The translations under genes and the position numbers were made by a program. DNA of 64,000 bases from JACKNG01 sp040220855 (GTDB lineage Bacteria; Pseudomonadota; Gammaproteobacteria; Ga0077536), in NCBI GenBank assembly GCA_040220855.1, contig JAVJVZ010000017.1:1-64000 (forward strand), written 5' to 3'. Positions 55,934 through 63,756 of this stretch are shown here, one piece after another. Position 1 is the stretch's first letter. Each line of letters starts with the position of its first letter. The notes under the pieces were generated by a model, which worked only from the letters and a program-made list of their open reading frames with translations, had not been told where the DNA came from and did no database searches.

Positions 55934-56627
55934 CCCGCGCCAGCGGCCGGCGCTGCTCGGCGACCTCATCGCGCGCGCCGGGCTGGCGAGCCTGTGCCTC
56001 GCCATTGATGGACCGGCCCGCCTGCCGTCCGCCCACATGGTGGACGGCTGCCACGCGCTGGTCCTGCTCGATGCCCCGCCCGCGAGTGAAGTGCACTGCC
56101 GCGACGCCGAGCTCGCGCTGGTGGCTGCACTGCATGCAGCGGGTCGCCCGCTGCTCGGTCTCGGCACGGGGGCACACACGCTGACCCGCGCCCTCGGCGG
56201 CACGGTGCGGCCGGCACCGGCCGCGGTGCGTGGCTGGTTTCGCCTCGGGCTGCATCCGCAGGCTGCGCGCGGCGCGTGGCTCGCCCTGCTCGGCACCACC
56301 CTGCCGCATGCACTGCAGGATTTCACCGACGAATTCGCCCCGCCACCCGGCGCGCTTGCCCTGCTCGCCGGCACGCCCGCTACCTGCCAGGGCTGGGCGT
56401 ACGGGCACAGCCTGGCGCTGAACCCCCTGCTGCACGCCGACCCGGGACTCTGCGCGGAATGGCTCGAAGACTGGCGTGATACGCCGCTCCGTCCGGCCGC
56501 AGGGTGCCAGAGCAGCGACGAACTCGCTGCCGGCGTCACCAAGCACCTCCCCGCGCAACGTGTATTCGCCACCACCCTCTTCGGCGCATGGCTGGAGCAG
56601 GCAAGAAAACCGGTCGGAGGAGTTTGA
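55896..56627 (+). CDS. Class I glutamine amidotransferase-like protein lacking the catalytic Cys
   Basis: The 243-residue protein has GATase fold hallmarks: an alpha/beta start AILILAHDPRQRPALLGDLI and the strand-elbow LLGLGTGAHTLTRALGG. Where GATases have G-C-G, this protein has G-T-G, so the nucleophile is replaced by Thr and hydrolysis of glutamine is unlikely. FTDEFAPPPGALALLAGTPA and GWAYGHSLALNP resemble the later half, and a possible His-Glu pair is not obvious. It may be a degenerate binding or regulatory protein. Overlaps the CWC gene by 38 bases. Confidence 0.7.
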   Translation: MTPYPAILILAHDPRQRPALLGDLIARAGLASLCLAIDGPARLPSAHMVDGCHALVLLDAPPASEVHCRDAELALVAALHAAGRPLLGLGTGAHTLTRALGGTVRPAPAAVRGWFRLGLHPQAARGAWLALLGTTLPHALQDFTDEFAPPPGALALLAGTPATCQGWAYGHSLALNPLLHADPGLCAEWLEDWRDTPLRPAAGCQSSDELAAGVTKHLPAQRVFATTLFGAWLEQARKPVGGV

Positions 56628-56629
56628 TG

Positions 56630-56780
56630 GTTAGCAGGCTGGTTAAAGACGTTGCGAGGCGTGCGGGCTGCAAGGCGCGTGCGAGCCGAGGACCGGCGTT
56701 TATGTGGATGAATGAGGACCGCAGGCGAGTGCGCAACGCCGCAGACCGTGCCCGCAGTCGTTTTTCACCAGCCTGTTAGC
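56630..56780. repeat. MITE-like element with 22-bp terminal inverted repeats
   Basis: Ends 56630-56651 (GTTAGCAGGCTGGTTAAAGACG) and 56759-56780 (CGTTTTTCACCAGCCTGTTAGC) pair as inverted repeats with 18 of 22 matches. The interior (about 107 bases) has further palindromic blocks. It begins 3 bases after the stop of the GATase-like gene. It codes for nothing. It may be a non-autonomous mobile element or a REP/BIME-type repeat, and as RNA it could act as a terminator. Confidence 0.7.
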
Positions 56781-56877
56781 CTGCTGGGGCGTCTCCCGAC
56801 CGGCGGGCGCGCGGCGATGATCGACGATCAATCGCGCCGGCCCCCATTTTCCCCAGCCGCTCGCGTCCGTCGCCGTG

Positions 56878-56906
56878 TTGTGCAATTTGCACATAGAAAC
56901 TATGCT
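56878..56906 (+). promoter_or_regulatory. Promoter and operator of the Xre/RES module
   Basis: TTGTGC (-35, 56878-56883), a 17-base spacer and TATGCT (-10, 56901-56906) form a credible sigma-70 promoter about 30 bases before the ATG at 56936. A perfect inverted repeat TGTGCAA-T-TTGCACA (56879-56893) overlaps the -35 box. This is where the antitoxin is expected to bind and repress. Confidence 0.65.
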
Positions 56907-56935
56907 TTGTCGCACCTGCAACATTTCTATCCGCG

Positions 56936-57310
56936 ATGCTTCCGGCCGACTCGGTACCCCAACTCGACGCCTCCGCCGTACTGTCCAAAGCGGTCCTGCG
57001 TGCAGCCGACCAGCTCGGCCTGAAACAGGCCGAGCTGGCCCGTGTGCTCGGCGTCCATCGCAGCGCGGTAAGCCGTCTGAAACGCGCCGGAGCGCTTGAC
57101 CCGGCGTCGAAGACCGGTGAGCTCGCGCTGTTACTGATCCGGGTCGCGCGCTCGTTGTCGGCACTGACCGGGGGCGACGAAACCTGGATTCGCCATTTCA
57201 TGCGCACCCCGAACCGCCTGAGCGGCGGCGTACCGATGCAGCAGATCGAGACCATCGAGGGGCTCGTTGGCGTTTTACAGCTCGTCGATGCGCTGCGCGG
57301 TCGGGCCTGA
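56936..57310 (+). CDS. Xre/MbcA/ParS-family antitoxin
   Basis: The 124-residue protein has an Xre-like helix-turn-helix (LGLKQAELARVLGVHRSAVSRL, residues about 29-50) followed by a DUF2384-like toxin-binding C-terminal region (RVARSLSALTGGDETWIRHFMR, TPNRLSGGVPMQQIETIEGL, VLQLVDALRG). The WxxTPN phrase is the family hallmark. It neutralises the RES toxin encoded next and represses the shared promoter. Its stop TGA overlaps the toxin's ATG by one base. Confidence 0.9.
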   Translation: MLPADSVPQLDASAVLSKAVLRAADQLGLKQAELARVLGVHRSAVSRLKRAGALDPASKTGELALLLIRVARSLSALTGGDETWIRHFMRTPNRLSGGVPMQQIETIEGLVGVLQLVDALRGRA

Positions 57311-58056
57311 TGATCTGGCAGGCATGCAGCGGCGCGGACCACATCGGCCCGCTCGCCGGCACCTTGCATCGGATGGTCGAGAGCCAGGCGCGCATTGCGA
57401 CACTCGATTACGTCGACACCCTTGCCGAGCAGGCGCTGCTCGAGGAACTGCTCGAAACGGTGAAACCACCGTGGCCGGCGCACACCGGGCGCCTGCACTA
57501 CCTGTTGAAGACGCCATTCCGCTATCCGCCGCTGCCGTGGGGCTCGCGCTTCGGCCGCCGGCACGAACCCGCGCTGTGCTACGGCGGCTGCCGCATCGAC
57601 ACGACGCTCGCCGAAGTCGCCTACTACCGCTGCGTGTTCTGGCATTCGATGACCGGCACACCACCGGTGGACAGCATCCGCACCCAGCACACCGCCTTCG
57701 CGGTGCGCTACCGTACCGACGCCGGCGTCGCGCTCCACCACGAAGGCTTTGCCGCGTACGCGGACGTCATACGCCATCCCGCCGACTACACCGCGACACA
57801 AGCGCTCGGCAGCGCCATGCGCGAAGCCGGCGTCGAGGCCTTCGAGTATCGTTCCGCACGTGACGCACGACAGGGCCTCTGCGTAGGCCTGTTCACGCCA
57901 GCCGCCTTCGCCGAACGCAAGCCGCGCGAAACGCGCGAGTGGCTGTGCGAAGTCAACGCGACGGTGGTGACATTCAAACCGGTGGATGCTGCCGACGTGG
58001 CGCACTTCGCGCTCGAGACCTTCCTGGTGGCGGGCGAGCTGCCACGGCCGGCCTGA
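57310..58056 (+). CDS. RES-domain toxin (NAD-consuming type)
   Basis: The 248-residue protein carries a RES domain with the conserved Arg/Gly/Tyr/Glu pattern: GRLHYLLKTPFRYPPLPWGS, RFGRRHEPALCYGGCRIDTT, LAEVAYYRCVFWHS. RES toxins resemble ADP-ribosyltransferases and deplete NAD+ or modify enzymes. Length is above the usual 150-200 because of an N-terminal roughly 55-residue stretch. The module is a type II toxin-antitoxin pair. The gene overlaps the antitoxin by one base. Confidence 0.9.
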   Translation: MIWQACSGADHIGPLAGTLHRMVESQARIATLDYVDTLAEQALLEELLETVKPPWPAHTGRLHYLLKTPFRYPPLPWGSRFGRRHEPALCYGGCRIDTTLAEVAYYRCVFWHSMTGTPPVDSIRTQHTAFAVRYRTDAGVALHHEGFAAYADVIRHPADYTATQALGSAMREAGVEAFEYRSARDARQGLCVGLFTPAAFAERKPRETREWLCEVNATVVTFKPVDAADVAHFALETFLVAGELPRPA

Positions 58057-58171
58057 CCCGCGAGCAGTGCCGGGACGCGAAGCCGATACGCGCGCCCACT
58101 TGCGGCGTTCCGAGAGCGCCCCCATGTGATCCCTCATGTAGACTGGAACGCTGCCGTTGTGCTCGTCCGCC

Positions 58172-58978
58172 ATGAAGCCCCGTCATACTTTCCCGTTGGT
58201 CCTGCCCGTGCCGCGCATAGCGGCCGGCCTCGTTGTACTGGCCCTGCTCGCTGCCTGCGCGAACAAGCCCCGCGAGACACCGCCAGCGCAACACGGTGCG
58301 CCGCCGCCGTCGACGGTGCCGGCCGACGAAACTGCTGTACCCGAAGTCCGCGCGGCACCGCCAATGCCGCCCAGCGCCGATGCTGCCGATGTCACGGTCG
58401 AAGACATCCCGCTCGACGATGACGGCGCGCCGCTTACGCAGGAAGCCGCGCCGGCCGAGCCGACGGGGAACGTTGCTCCGCGCAGCGACACAGCGGCGGG
58501 CACCGCCGGTTCTGCGGGCGGCGGCGGGGCGACACCGGCCGGCGGCCGCGCTGCCGCCAGTGGCGCCCCGGGTGGTGCTGCCGGCAGCACGGGAAGCGGC
58601 ACGGTGCAACCGGCCACCCCGACCGTGGTGGGGCCACAGATCCGCCTTGGCCCACCTCCCGACGCCACCGCCGGCGACGGTCGTGACAGTGGCGCCACCG
58701 ACGGCCGCGGCAGCCGCGAGACGGCGCCAGCCACGCGCGGCGCGGGCGGCGCCGGCGCCACCGGCAGCGGTCTCGGCCACACGCCCGATCTCAGCGGCAG
58801 CCGCAGCAGCGACGCCGCGCCGTCACCGGCGCCGGTCGAGACCACGCGCGACCTGCCCGAAGCACGCGACGACGACGTCGTCGCGCGGCAGCTGCGCGAA
58901 GCTGCCGAGCGCGAGCGCGACCCGGCCCTGCGCGAGAAACTGTGGCGCGAGTATCGCCGTTACGTCGGTGACTCGTGA
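58172..58978 (+). CDS. Low-complexity lipoprotein at the start of the envelope gene run
   Basis: The 268-residue protein has lipobox LLAAC (Cys29). After Cys the sequence is Pro/Ala/Gly/Thr-rich and probably disordered (PPPSTVPADETAVPEVRAAP, TAGSAGGGGATPAGGRAAA). The last 35 residues form an amphipathic helix: EARDDDVVARQLREAAERER, DPALREKLWREYRRYVGD. That helix is the best candidate for a binding site to partner proteins. It stands 28 bases upstream of the membrane TPR gene, so they are likely co-transcribed. Family unrecognised. Confidence 0.75.
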   Translation: MKPRHTFPLVLPVPRIAAGLVVLALLAACANKPRETPPAQHGAPPPSTVPADETAVPEVRAAPPMPPSADAADVTVEDIPLDDDGAPLTQEAAPAEPTGNVAPRSDTAAGTAGSAGGGGATPAGGRAAASGAPGGAAGSTGSGTVQPATPTVVGPQIRLGPPPDATAGDGRDSGATDGRGSRETAPATRGAGGAGATGSGLGHTPDLSGSRSSDAAPSPAPVETTRDLPEARDDDVVARQLREAAERERDPALREKLWREYRRYVGDS

Positions 58979-59006
58979 AGCAACGACGTGACTGATGGCC
59001 TGACCT

Positions 59007-60566
59007 GTGAACAGTATGCTCGACGCCCTGCCTGCGACGCCCGGCCCGGTCGCCGCCGCAGCTTACGCACCGCCTCCGCGCGAAAATGAAGCAGCGCGCG
59101 TGCGACGCCTCGCGCCGCTGCTGCTCGCTGGCGTCGTTGCGGCGCTGGCGGTAACGGTCGCACTGCTGCCTTGGCGCGCGCCCTATCCGCCACTATCGGC
59201 CACGGCGACGCTGGAACCGCCGGTACGCGTGGAGGGCGGGGCAGCGCGCGCGCCGCACGTGACGGCAAGCAGTCAGGCTGGCAGCACCGACGCGGCCACG
59301 GACCGCGGCGGCAGGGACGCGCGCAGCCGTGCACAGGATGCGCTCGCCACCACGCTCGAGCGTTTCCAGGCGCTCGCGGCGCGCGACGCCACGCGCTGGG
59401 CGCGCGGCGAGATGCACGCCATCGAGCAACGCATTGGGCGCGGCGAAAAGGCCTACCGCGAGACCCGCTACGCGGACGCCCAGGCGCGCTATGCAGAAGC
59501 CACGCAACTGATGAGCATGCTCACGCAGACGCTCCCCGCACGGGCCGCGGCGCTGGTCGATAGCGGCGGGCTCGCCCTCGAGCACGGCGACTCGGCCGCC
59601 GCCGCAGCGGCCTTTGCCCAAGCGCTCGTGATGGATCCCGAACACGCCGCGGCGCGCGCGGGCGCGGCACGCGCGCGCACGCTCGACCAGGTGCTCGCAC
59701 TGCTCGACCAGGCGGCCGGCAACGAGCGCCGTGGCGATACCGACAAGGCGCTGGCCGCCTATCGCGAGGCCCTCGCGCTCGACAGCGCAGCCCCCGGCGC
59801 CGCCGCAGCGATTGCCCGCATCGAACGTGGGCGCCGCGCGGCCGACTTCCGCGCCGCGCTCGGGGCAGGTCTCGGGGCGCTGGCACAGCAGGACTTCGCG
59901 TCGGCGCGCGCAGCACTGGCGCGCGCCCGCGCGCTCGATGCCAACGACCCCGCGCTCGTGGCGGCCATCGCGCACACCGACCGCGCCGAGACGGCATGGC
60001 GCATCGAGCAGGCGCTCGCAGAAGCCGGCGCCGCCGCCCGCGCCGAGCGCTGGGCCGACGCCGTCGGCCACTACGACCGCGCGCTCGCCGCTGACAGAGC
60101 GCTCGTCGAGGCGCGCCGTGCACGCGACCTCGCGCAGGCTCGCGCGAAGCTCGACGCGGCACTCGGCACTGCCATCGCTGCGCCGCGCGCGCTCGTCGAC
60201 GATGCCGCACACGCCGCCGCAAGCGACCTGCTCTCGCGCGCGCGAGCCATCGACCCCGCCGGCGAGCGCCTCGCCGCGCAGGTCGCGCGACTGCGCCACG
60301 CCCTCGCGCTCGCCCGCACGCCGGTCCGCGTGCGCCTGCGCAGCGACGGTATCACCGCGCTCTCGCTCGACAGTGCGCAGGACGATCCGCGCCGGCTGGG
60401 GCGCGTCACCGAGCAGGTGATTGCGCTGCGACCGGGACGCTACGTCGCGCACGGCCGCTGCGACGGCGGCGTCCCGCTGCGCGTAGAATTCGAGCTGGTC
60501 CCAGGCAGTGCCGAAAGCGTCGTCGACGCGGCCTGCCCGGCGCCGCCGCCGACCGCTCCCGAGTAG
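59007..60566 (+). CDS. Membrane-anchored TPR protein
   Basis: A 519-residue protein with one membrane helix (36-54). After a Gly/Arg-rich linker, TPR-like helical repeats run from about 110 to 450: GEKAYRETRYADAQARYAEA, GDSAAAAAAFAQALVMDPEH, GDTDKALAAYREALALDSAA, QDFASARAALARARALDAND, ERWADAVGHYDRALAADRAL. The last 80 residues form beta strands (RVRLRSDGITALSLDSAQDD, GRYVAHGRCDGGVPLRVEFE). Start is GTG at 59007 or ATG at 59016, neither with a clear Shine-Dalgarno sequence. Probably a periplasmic scaffold. The next gene starts 4 bases after its stop. Confidence 0.82.
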   Translation: MNSMLDALPATPGPVAAAAYAPPPRENEAARVRRLAPLLLAGVVAALAVTVALLPWRAPYPPLSATATLEPPVRVEGGAARAPHVTASSQAGSTDAATDRGGRDARSRAQDALATTLERFQALAARDATRWARGEMHAIEQRIGRGEKAYRETRYADAQARYAEATQLMSMLTQTLPARAAALVDSGGLALEHGDSAAAAAAFAQALVMDPEHAAARAGAARARTLDQVLALLDQAAGNERRGDTDKALAAYREALALDSAAPGAAAAIARIERGRRAADFRAALGAGLGALAQQDFASARAALARARALDANDPALVAAIAHTDRAETAWRIEQALAEAGAAARAERWADAVGHYDRALAADRALVEARRARDLAQARAKLDAALGTAIAAPRALVDDAAHAAASDLLSRARAIDPAGERLAAQVARLRHALALARTPVRVRLRSDGITALSLDSAQDDPRRLGRVTEQVIALRPGRYVAHGRCDGGVPLRVEFELVPGSAESVVDAACPAPPPTAPE

Positions 60567-60570
60567 ACGC

Positions 60571-62697
60571 GTGACACGCCCGCAAGACCCGCCTGCGCCT
60601 GGCCCGCTGGCCGCCGCGCGCCCGATCGAACCGGCCGGCTATCGACCGCCGGGCGGCTTTGCACTGCCCGCGCCGCGGCTACCCTGGCGGCGACTCGCGC
60701 TCGCCACGCTGTTCGGTATCGCGTTATGGGCGGCCTGGTACGTGCTTACGGCGCGTTCAGTAGGCATCCGTACCGTGCCGGCCGACGCCGCGGTCAGCGT
60801 GCTCGAATGGCCAGCAATCGGAATCGGCGAACACTGGCTGTTGCGCCCGGGTGCGCGCCGCGTGCGCGCCAGCGCTCCCGGTCACGTCACGTTCGACGGC
60901 GTCATCGAGGTCGGCAGTGCACAATTGCAGACCCACCACCTCGAACTCGAACGACTACCCGGCCTCCTGCAGGTCAGCGTCGCACCGGTGAAGAGCGCCG
61001 AGCTCCTGCTCGATGGCCGCAGCCTCGGCACCGTGCCGGGCCTCATCGGCGACGTCCCGGCCGGGCAGCACGATATCGAAGTACGCGCGCCGCGCTACCA
61101 GAGTTTTCACGTCACGCTGGAGATCGAGGGCAAGGGGATCGAGCAGAACCTCGCCGCGACGCTCGAGCCGGCCTGGGCCGATCTCACGATCGCTTCGCTA
61201 CCGGCCGGCGCCAGCGTGCGCGTCGACGGCGAGTTGCACGGGCAGACGCCCGCCACGCTCGAGCTGCTCGCCGGACGCCGCGTGATCGAGCTCGTGCAGC
61301 CGGGCTACAAGACCTGGCGCCAGACACTGGCGGTGATCCCCGGCCAGCCGATCCGGCTCGGCGAAGTGGTGCTCGCGCCGGCCGACGGCGAACTCGCGCT
61401 CGCCTCCGAACCGCCCGGTGCCAACGTCACCGTCGATGGCGAGTTCCGCGGCCGCACCCCGCTGACTCTCGCGCTCGCTCCCGGCGCCGATCACCGCGTG
61501 CGGCTGCTCAAAGAGGGGTACACCGCTCACGAGGCGGACGTCGCACTGGCTTCCGGCGCGCGCGAGACGCGCAGCATCACCCTGGCGCCGGAACTCGCCA
61601 CGCTGATCCTGGAGACCAGCCCGGCCGATGCCGAACTGCTCGTCGATGGCGAGCCTCGCGGCACGGCGACGCAAACGCTGGAACTGACCACCATCGCCCA
61701 CGAGCTGACCGTGCGTGCGCCGGGCTACGCCACCTGGCAGGACCAGGTGACCCCGCGAAAAGGCGTCGCCAAGCGCCTGCGGATCCGGCTCAAGACCGCC
61801 GCGGAGATGGCCGCCGAAGGCGCCGCACAGGCTGCTGCAGGAACAGCCGACAGACCCGCGCCGCGCCGCGCCGCGACCGACGGAACGCCGCCGCGCGGCG
61901 AGATCGCGACCGCCCTCGGCCAGGTGCTGAAGCTCTTCCACGGCGGTGCCGTCACGCTCGGCAGTGGCACGAACGTCGCGCCGGCGCGCCCGGTGACACT
62001 GGCGCGCCCGTTCTACCTCGGCGTGCGCGAAGTAACCAACGCCGAGTTCCGTCACTTCCTCGCCACCCACCACACCCGTGCCGACCGCGACATCCAGCTC
62101 GATGCCGACAGCCAGCCGGTCGGCGCGGTGAGCTGGACGCTCGCGGCGAGCTACTGCAACTGGCTGTCGCGCCGCGATGGCCTGCCGCCGTTCTATCGCA
62201 TCCGCTACGGCGAAGTGCTCGGCGTCGATCCGGGCGCCACCGGCTACCGCCTGCCGACCGAGGCGGAGTGGGAATGGGCCGCGCGCACGACGCCGGACGG
62301 CACCACCACGGGCTTTGCCTGGGGCGACGCCTGGCCACCGGCGGTCGGCGCCGGCAACTTCGCCGATGACAGCGCGCGCGGCCTGGTCGAAACCGTCCTC
62401 GGCGACTATCGCGACGGCCATGCCGGCGCCGCGCCGGTCGCGAGCTTCGCACCCAACACGCGCGGCCTGTTCGATCTCGGAGGCAACGTGGCCGAGTGGG
62501 TACACGACGTCTACACCGCGCCCCCCGCCGCCACGCCAGGCACCGACCCCATGGGTCCGCCCGCCGGCGACACCCACGTGGTCAAGGGCGCGAGCTGGGC
62601 CAGCGCCGCGCGCGCCGTACTTCAGGCCGGAGCGCGCGCGGGCGAAACCGGCGCACGTGCCGATCTCGGCTTTCGGCTGGCGCGTTATGCGCAGTAG
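60571..62697 (+). CDS. Membrane protein with four PEGA-like repeats and an FGE/SUMF1-like domain lacking catalytic Cys
   Basis: The 708-residue protein has a membrane helix (41-59). Four PEGA-like repeats span about 132-408, shown by LLDGRSLGTVPGLIGDVPAG, VRVDGELHGQTPATLELLAG, VTVDGEFRGRTPLTLALAPG and LLVDGEPRGTATQTLELTTI. A formylglycine-enzyme-like domain follows (about 455-708): FYLGVREVTNAEFRHFLATH, YRLPTEAEWEWAARTTPDGT, GLFDLGGNVAEWVHDVYTAP, ADLGFRLAR. The paired cysteines needed for catalysis are absent (GASWASAARAV where they would be), so it is likely a binding module. Start is GTG at 60571, 4 bases after the TPR gene. Confidence 0.88.
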   Translation: MTRPQDPPAPGPLAAARPIEPAGYRPPGGFALPAPRLPWRRLALATLFGIALWAAWYVLTARSVGIRTVPADAAVSVLEWPAIGIGEHWLLRPGARRVRASAPGHVTFDGVIEVGSAQLQTHHLELERLPGLLQVSVAPVKSAELLLDGRSLGTVPGLIGDVPAGQHDIEVRAPRYQSFHVTLEIEGKGIEQNLAATLEPAWADLTIASLPAGASVRVDGELHGQTPATLELLAGRRVIELVQPGYKTWRQTLAVIPGQPIRLGEVVLAPADGELALASEPPGANVTVDGEFRGRTPLTLALAPGADHRVRLLKEGYTAHEADVALASGARETRSITLAPELATLILETSPADAELLVDGEPRGTATQTLELTTIAHELTVRAPGYATWQDQVTPRKGVAKRLRIRLKTAAEMAAEGAAQAAAGTADRPAPRRAATDGTPPRGEIATALGQVLKLFHGGAVTLGSGTNVAPARPVTLARPFYLGVREVTNAEFRHFLATHHTRADRDIQLDADSQPVGAVSWTLAASYCNWLSRRDGLPPFYRIRYGEVLGVDPGATGYRLPTEAEWEWAARTTPDGTTTGFAWGDAWPPAVGAGNFADDSARGLVETVLGDYRDGHAGAAPVASFAPNTRGLFDLGGNVAEWVHDVYTAPPAATPGTDPMGPPAGDTHVVKGASWASAARAVLQAGARAGETGARADLGFRLARYAQ

Positions 62698-62920
62698 ACA
62701 CCGCTTACCGCTGCGACTCGCGCTGCTGCTCGCGACGGCGACCTTGAGCGCAGCCGTCCCCGTGAGCGGGCTCACCGCGGAACGCGGGCGCGAGGATGCG
62801 CACGAGACGCGAGACGAGACGCGCCCTGAACACCGCCAGCGTAAGCTGCCCGACGACGTCTTCAAGCCGAGCGAGGAAGTCGGCGAGGACTACCCGGTAC
62901 CCTTTCCCGTCGATATCTGA
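62687..62920 (+). CDS. Small exported charged protein
   Basis: The 77-residue protein has a signal peptide (MRSRHRLPLRLALLLATATL, then SAAVPVSG). The mature part is highly charged (ERGREDAHETRDETRPEHRQ) and ends KPSEEVGEDYPVPFPVDI, an acidic, Pro-rich tail. Its ATG overlaps the preceding gene's last codons by 11 bases in another frame, which supports membership in the operon. No homologue is recognised. Confidence 0.7.
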   Translation: MRSRHRLPLRLALLLATATLSAAVPVSGLTAERGREDAHETRDETRPEHRQRKLPDDVFKPSEEVGEDYPVPFPVDI

Positions 62921-62944
62921 CCTGCCGCACCGCCGCTTGCCACC

Positions 62945-63742
62945 ATGAAGCACAACCCCACCACCGAATTCCTGTTCCAGCTACTCGCCCTGCTCGTCGC
63001 CGTGATCCTGGTGCACGTCGCCTACGTCACGCTGGTATGGCCCGGCGCGCAGGTCGTGCTCGAGGCGCGCGCGGCGGCACAGGCGCTCGGCGACACGCTC
63101 GAGCTCGAGCGCTCGTTCCTCGTCGTCATCAAGGACTACGAGCAGGAAGCCTGCTTCGTGCTGATGCTCTGGGCGTGCGCCATCATCGCGTGGAAGGCGC
63201 GCTACGTGCTTGCAGAGCGGCGCCACCTGCGCGAGGACCTGCTCGCCACCGAGGACGACGCGCGCATCCTGCCGGAGGACGCGCGCGCCTACGCACGACG
63301 CCTGCAGGCCCTGCCGGAGGACGAACGCGAGTACCTGCTGCCACGCACGCTGCTGGCGGCGCTGCGGCGCTTCGGCGCGACCGCCTCGATCGCCGACGTC
63401 GCGCAGTCGGTGCGCGAGAGCTGCGAGGTCGAAGCCGAACATCTCGATGCCGAGCTCTCGATGATCCGCTACATCGTGTGGGCGATTCCCTCGATCGGCT
63501 TCATCGGCACGGTGCGCGGCATCGGCCAGGCACTCGGCCAGGCCCATCGCGCAGTCGAAGGTGACATCGTCGGCGTCACCGCGAGTCTCGGCGTCGCTTT
63601 CAACTCGACCTTCATTGCACTCGTCATCAGCCTGTTCATCATGTTCCTGATGCACCAGCTGCAGCTGCTGCAGGACCGTCTCGTGTTCGATGCCCAGTCC
63701 TATTGCGACCAGCGCCTGCTGCGTCACCTCGCGGTACGCTGA
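62945..63742 (+). CDS. MotA/TolQ/ExbB-family proton channel protein
   Basis: The 265-residue protein has four membrane segments (about 8-31, 69-88, 175-193, 212-236). The family core is IRYIVWAIPSIGFIGTVRGI and VTASLGVAFNSTFIALVISL, the two pore-lining helices of ExbB/TolQ/MotA. The N-terminal half has an extra helix pair and an acidic cytoplasmic loop (ATEDDARILPEDARAYARRL). It would use proton flow to power a partner; no ExbD/TolR/MotB gene is in view, but the next gene is cut by the edge. Gap to the previous gene is 24 bases. Confidence 0.9.
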   Translation: MKHNPTTEFLFQLLALLVAVILVHVAYVTLVWPGAQVVLEARAAAQALGDTLELERSFLVVIKDYEQEACFVLMLWACAIIAWKARYVLAERRHLREDLLATEDDARILPEDARAYARRLQALPEDEREYLLPRTLLAALRRFGATASIADVAQSVRESCEVEAEHLDAELSMIRYIVWAIPSIGFIGTVRGIGQALGQAHRAVEGDIVGVTASLGVAFNSTFIALVISLFIMFLMHQLQLLQDRLVFDAQSYCDQRLLRHLAVR

Positions 63743-63756
63743 ACGGAGGCGACCCG

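Larger units (their letters stand above)
56628..56935. other. Spacer before the toxin-antitoxin module
   Basis: 308 bases holding the MITE-like element (56630-56780) and the TA promoter/operator (56878-56906). The remaining stretch 56781-56877 shows no gene. Confidence 0.6.

Noticed and set aside
61198..62865. 555-codon minus-strand frame opposite the PEGA/FGE-like gene
   Set aside because: Compositionally odd, no domains, and the plus-strand gene has clear repeats and fold motifs.
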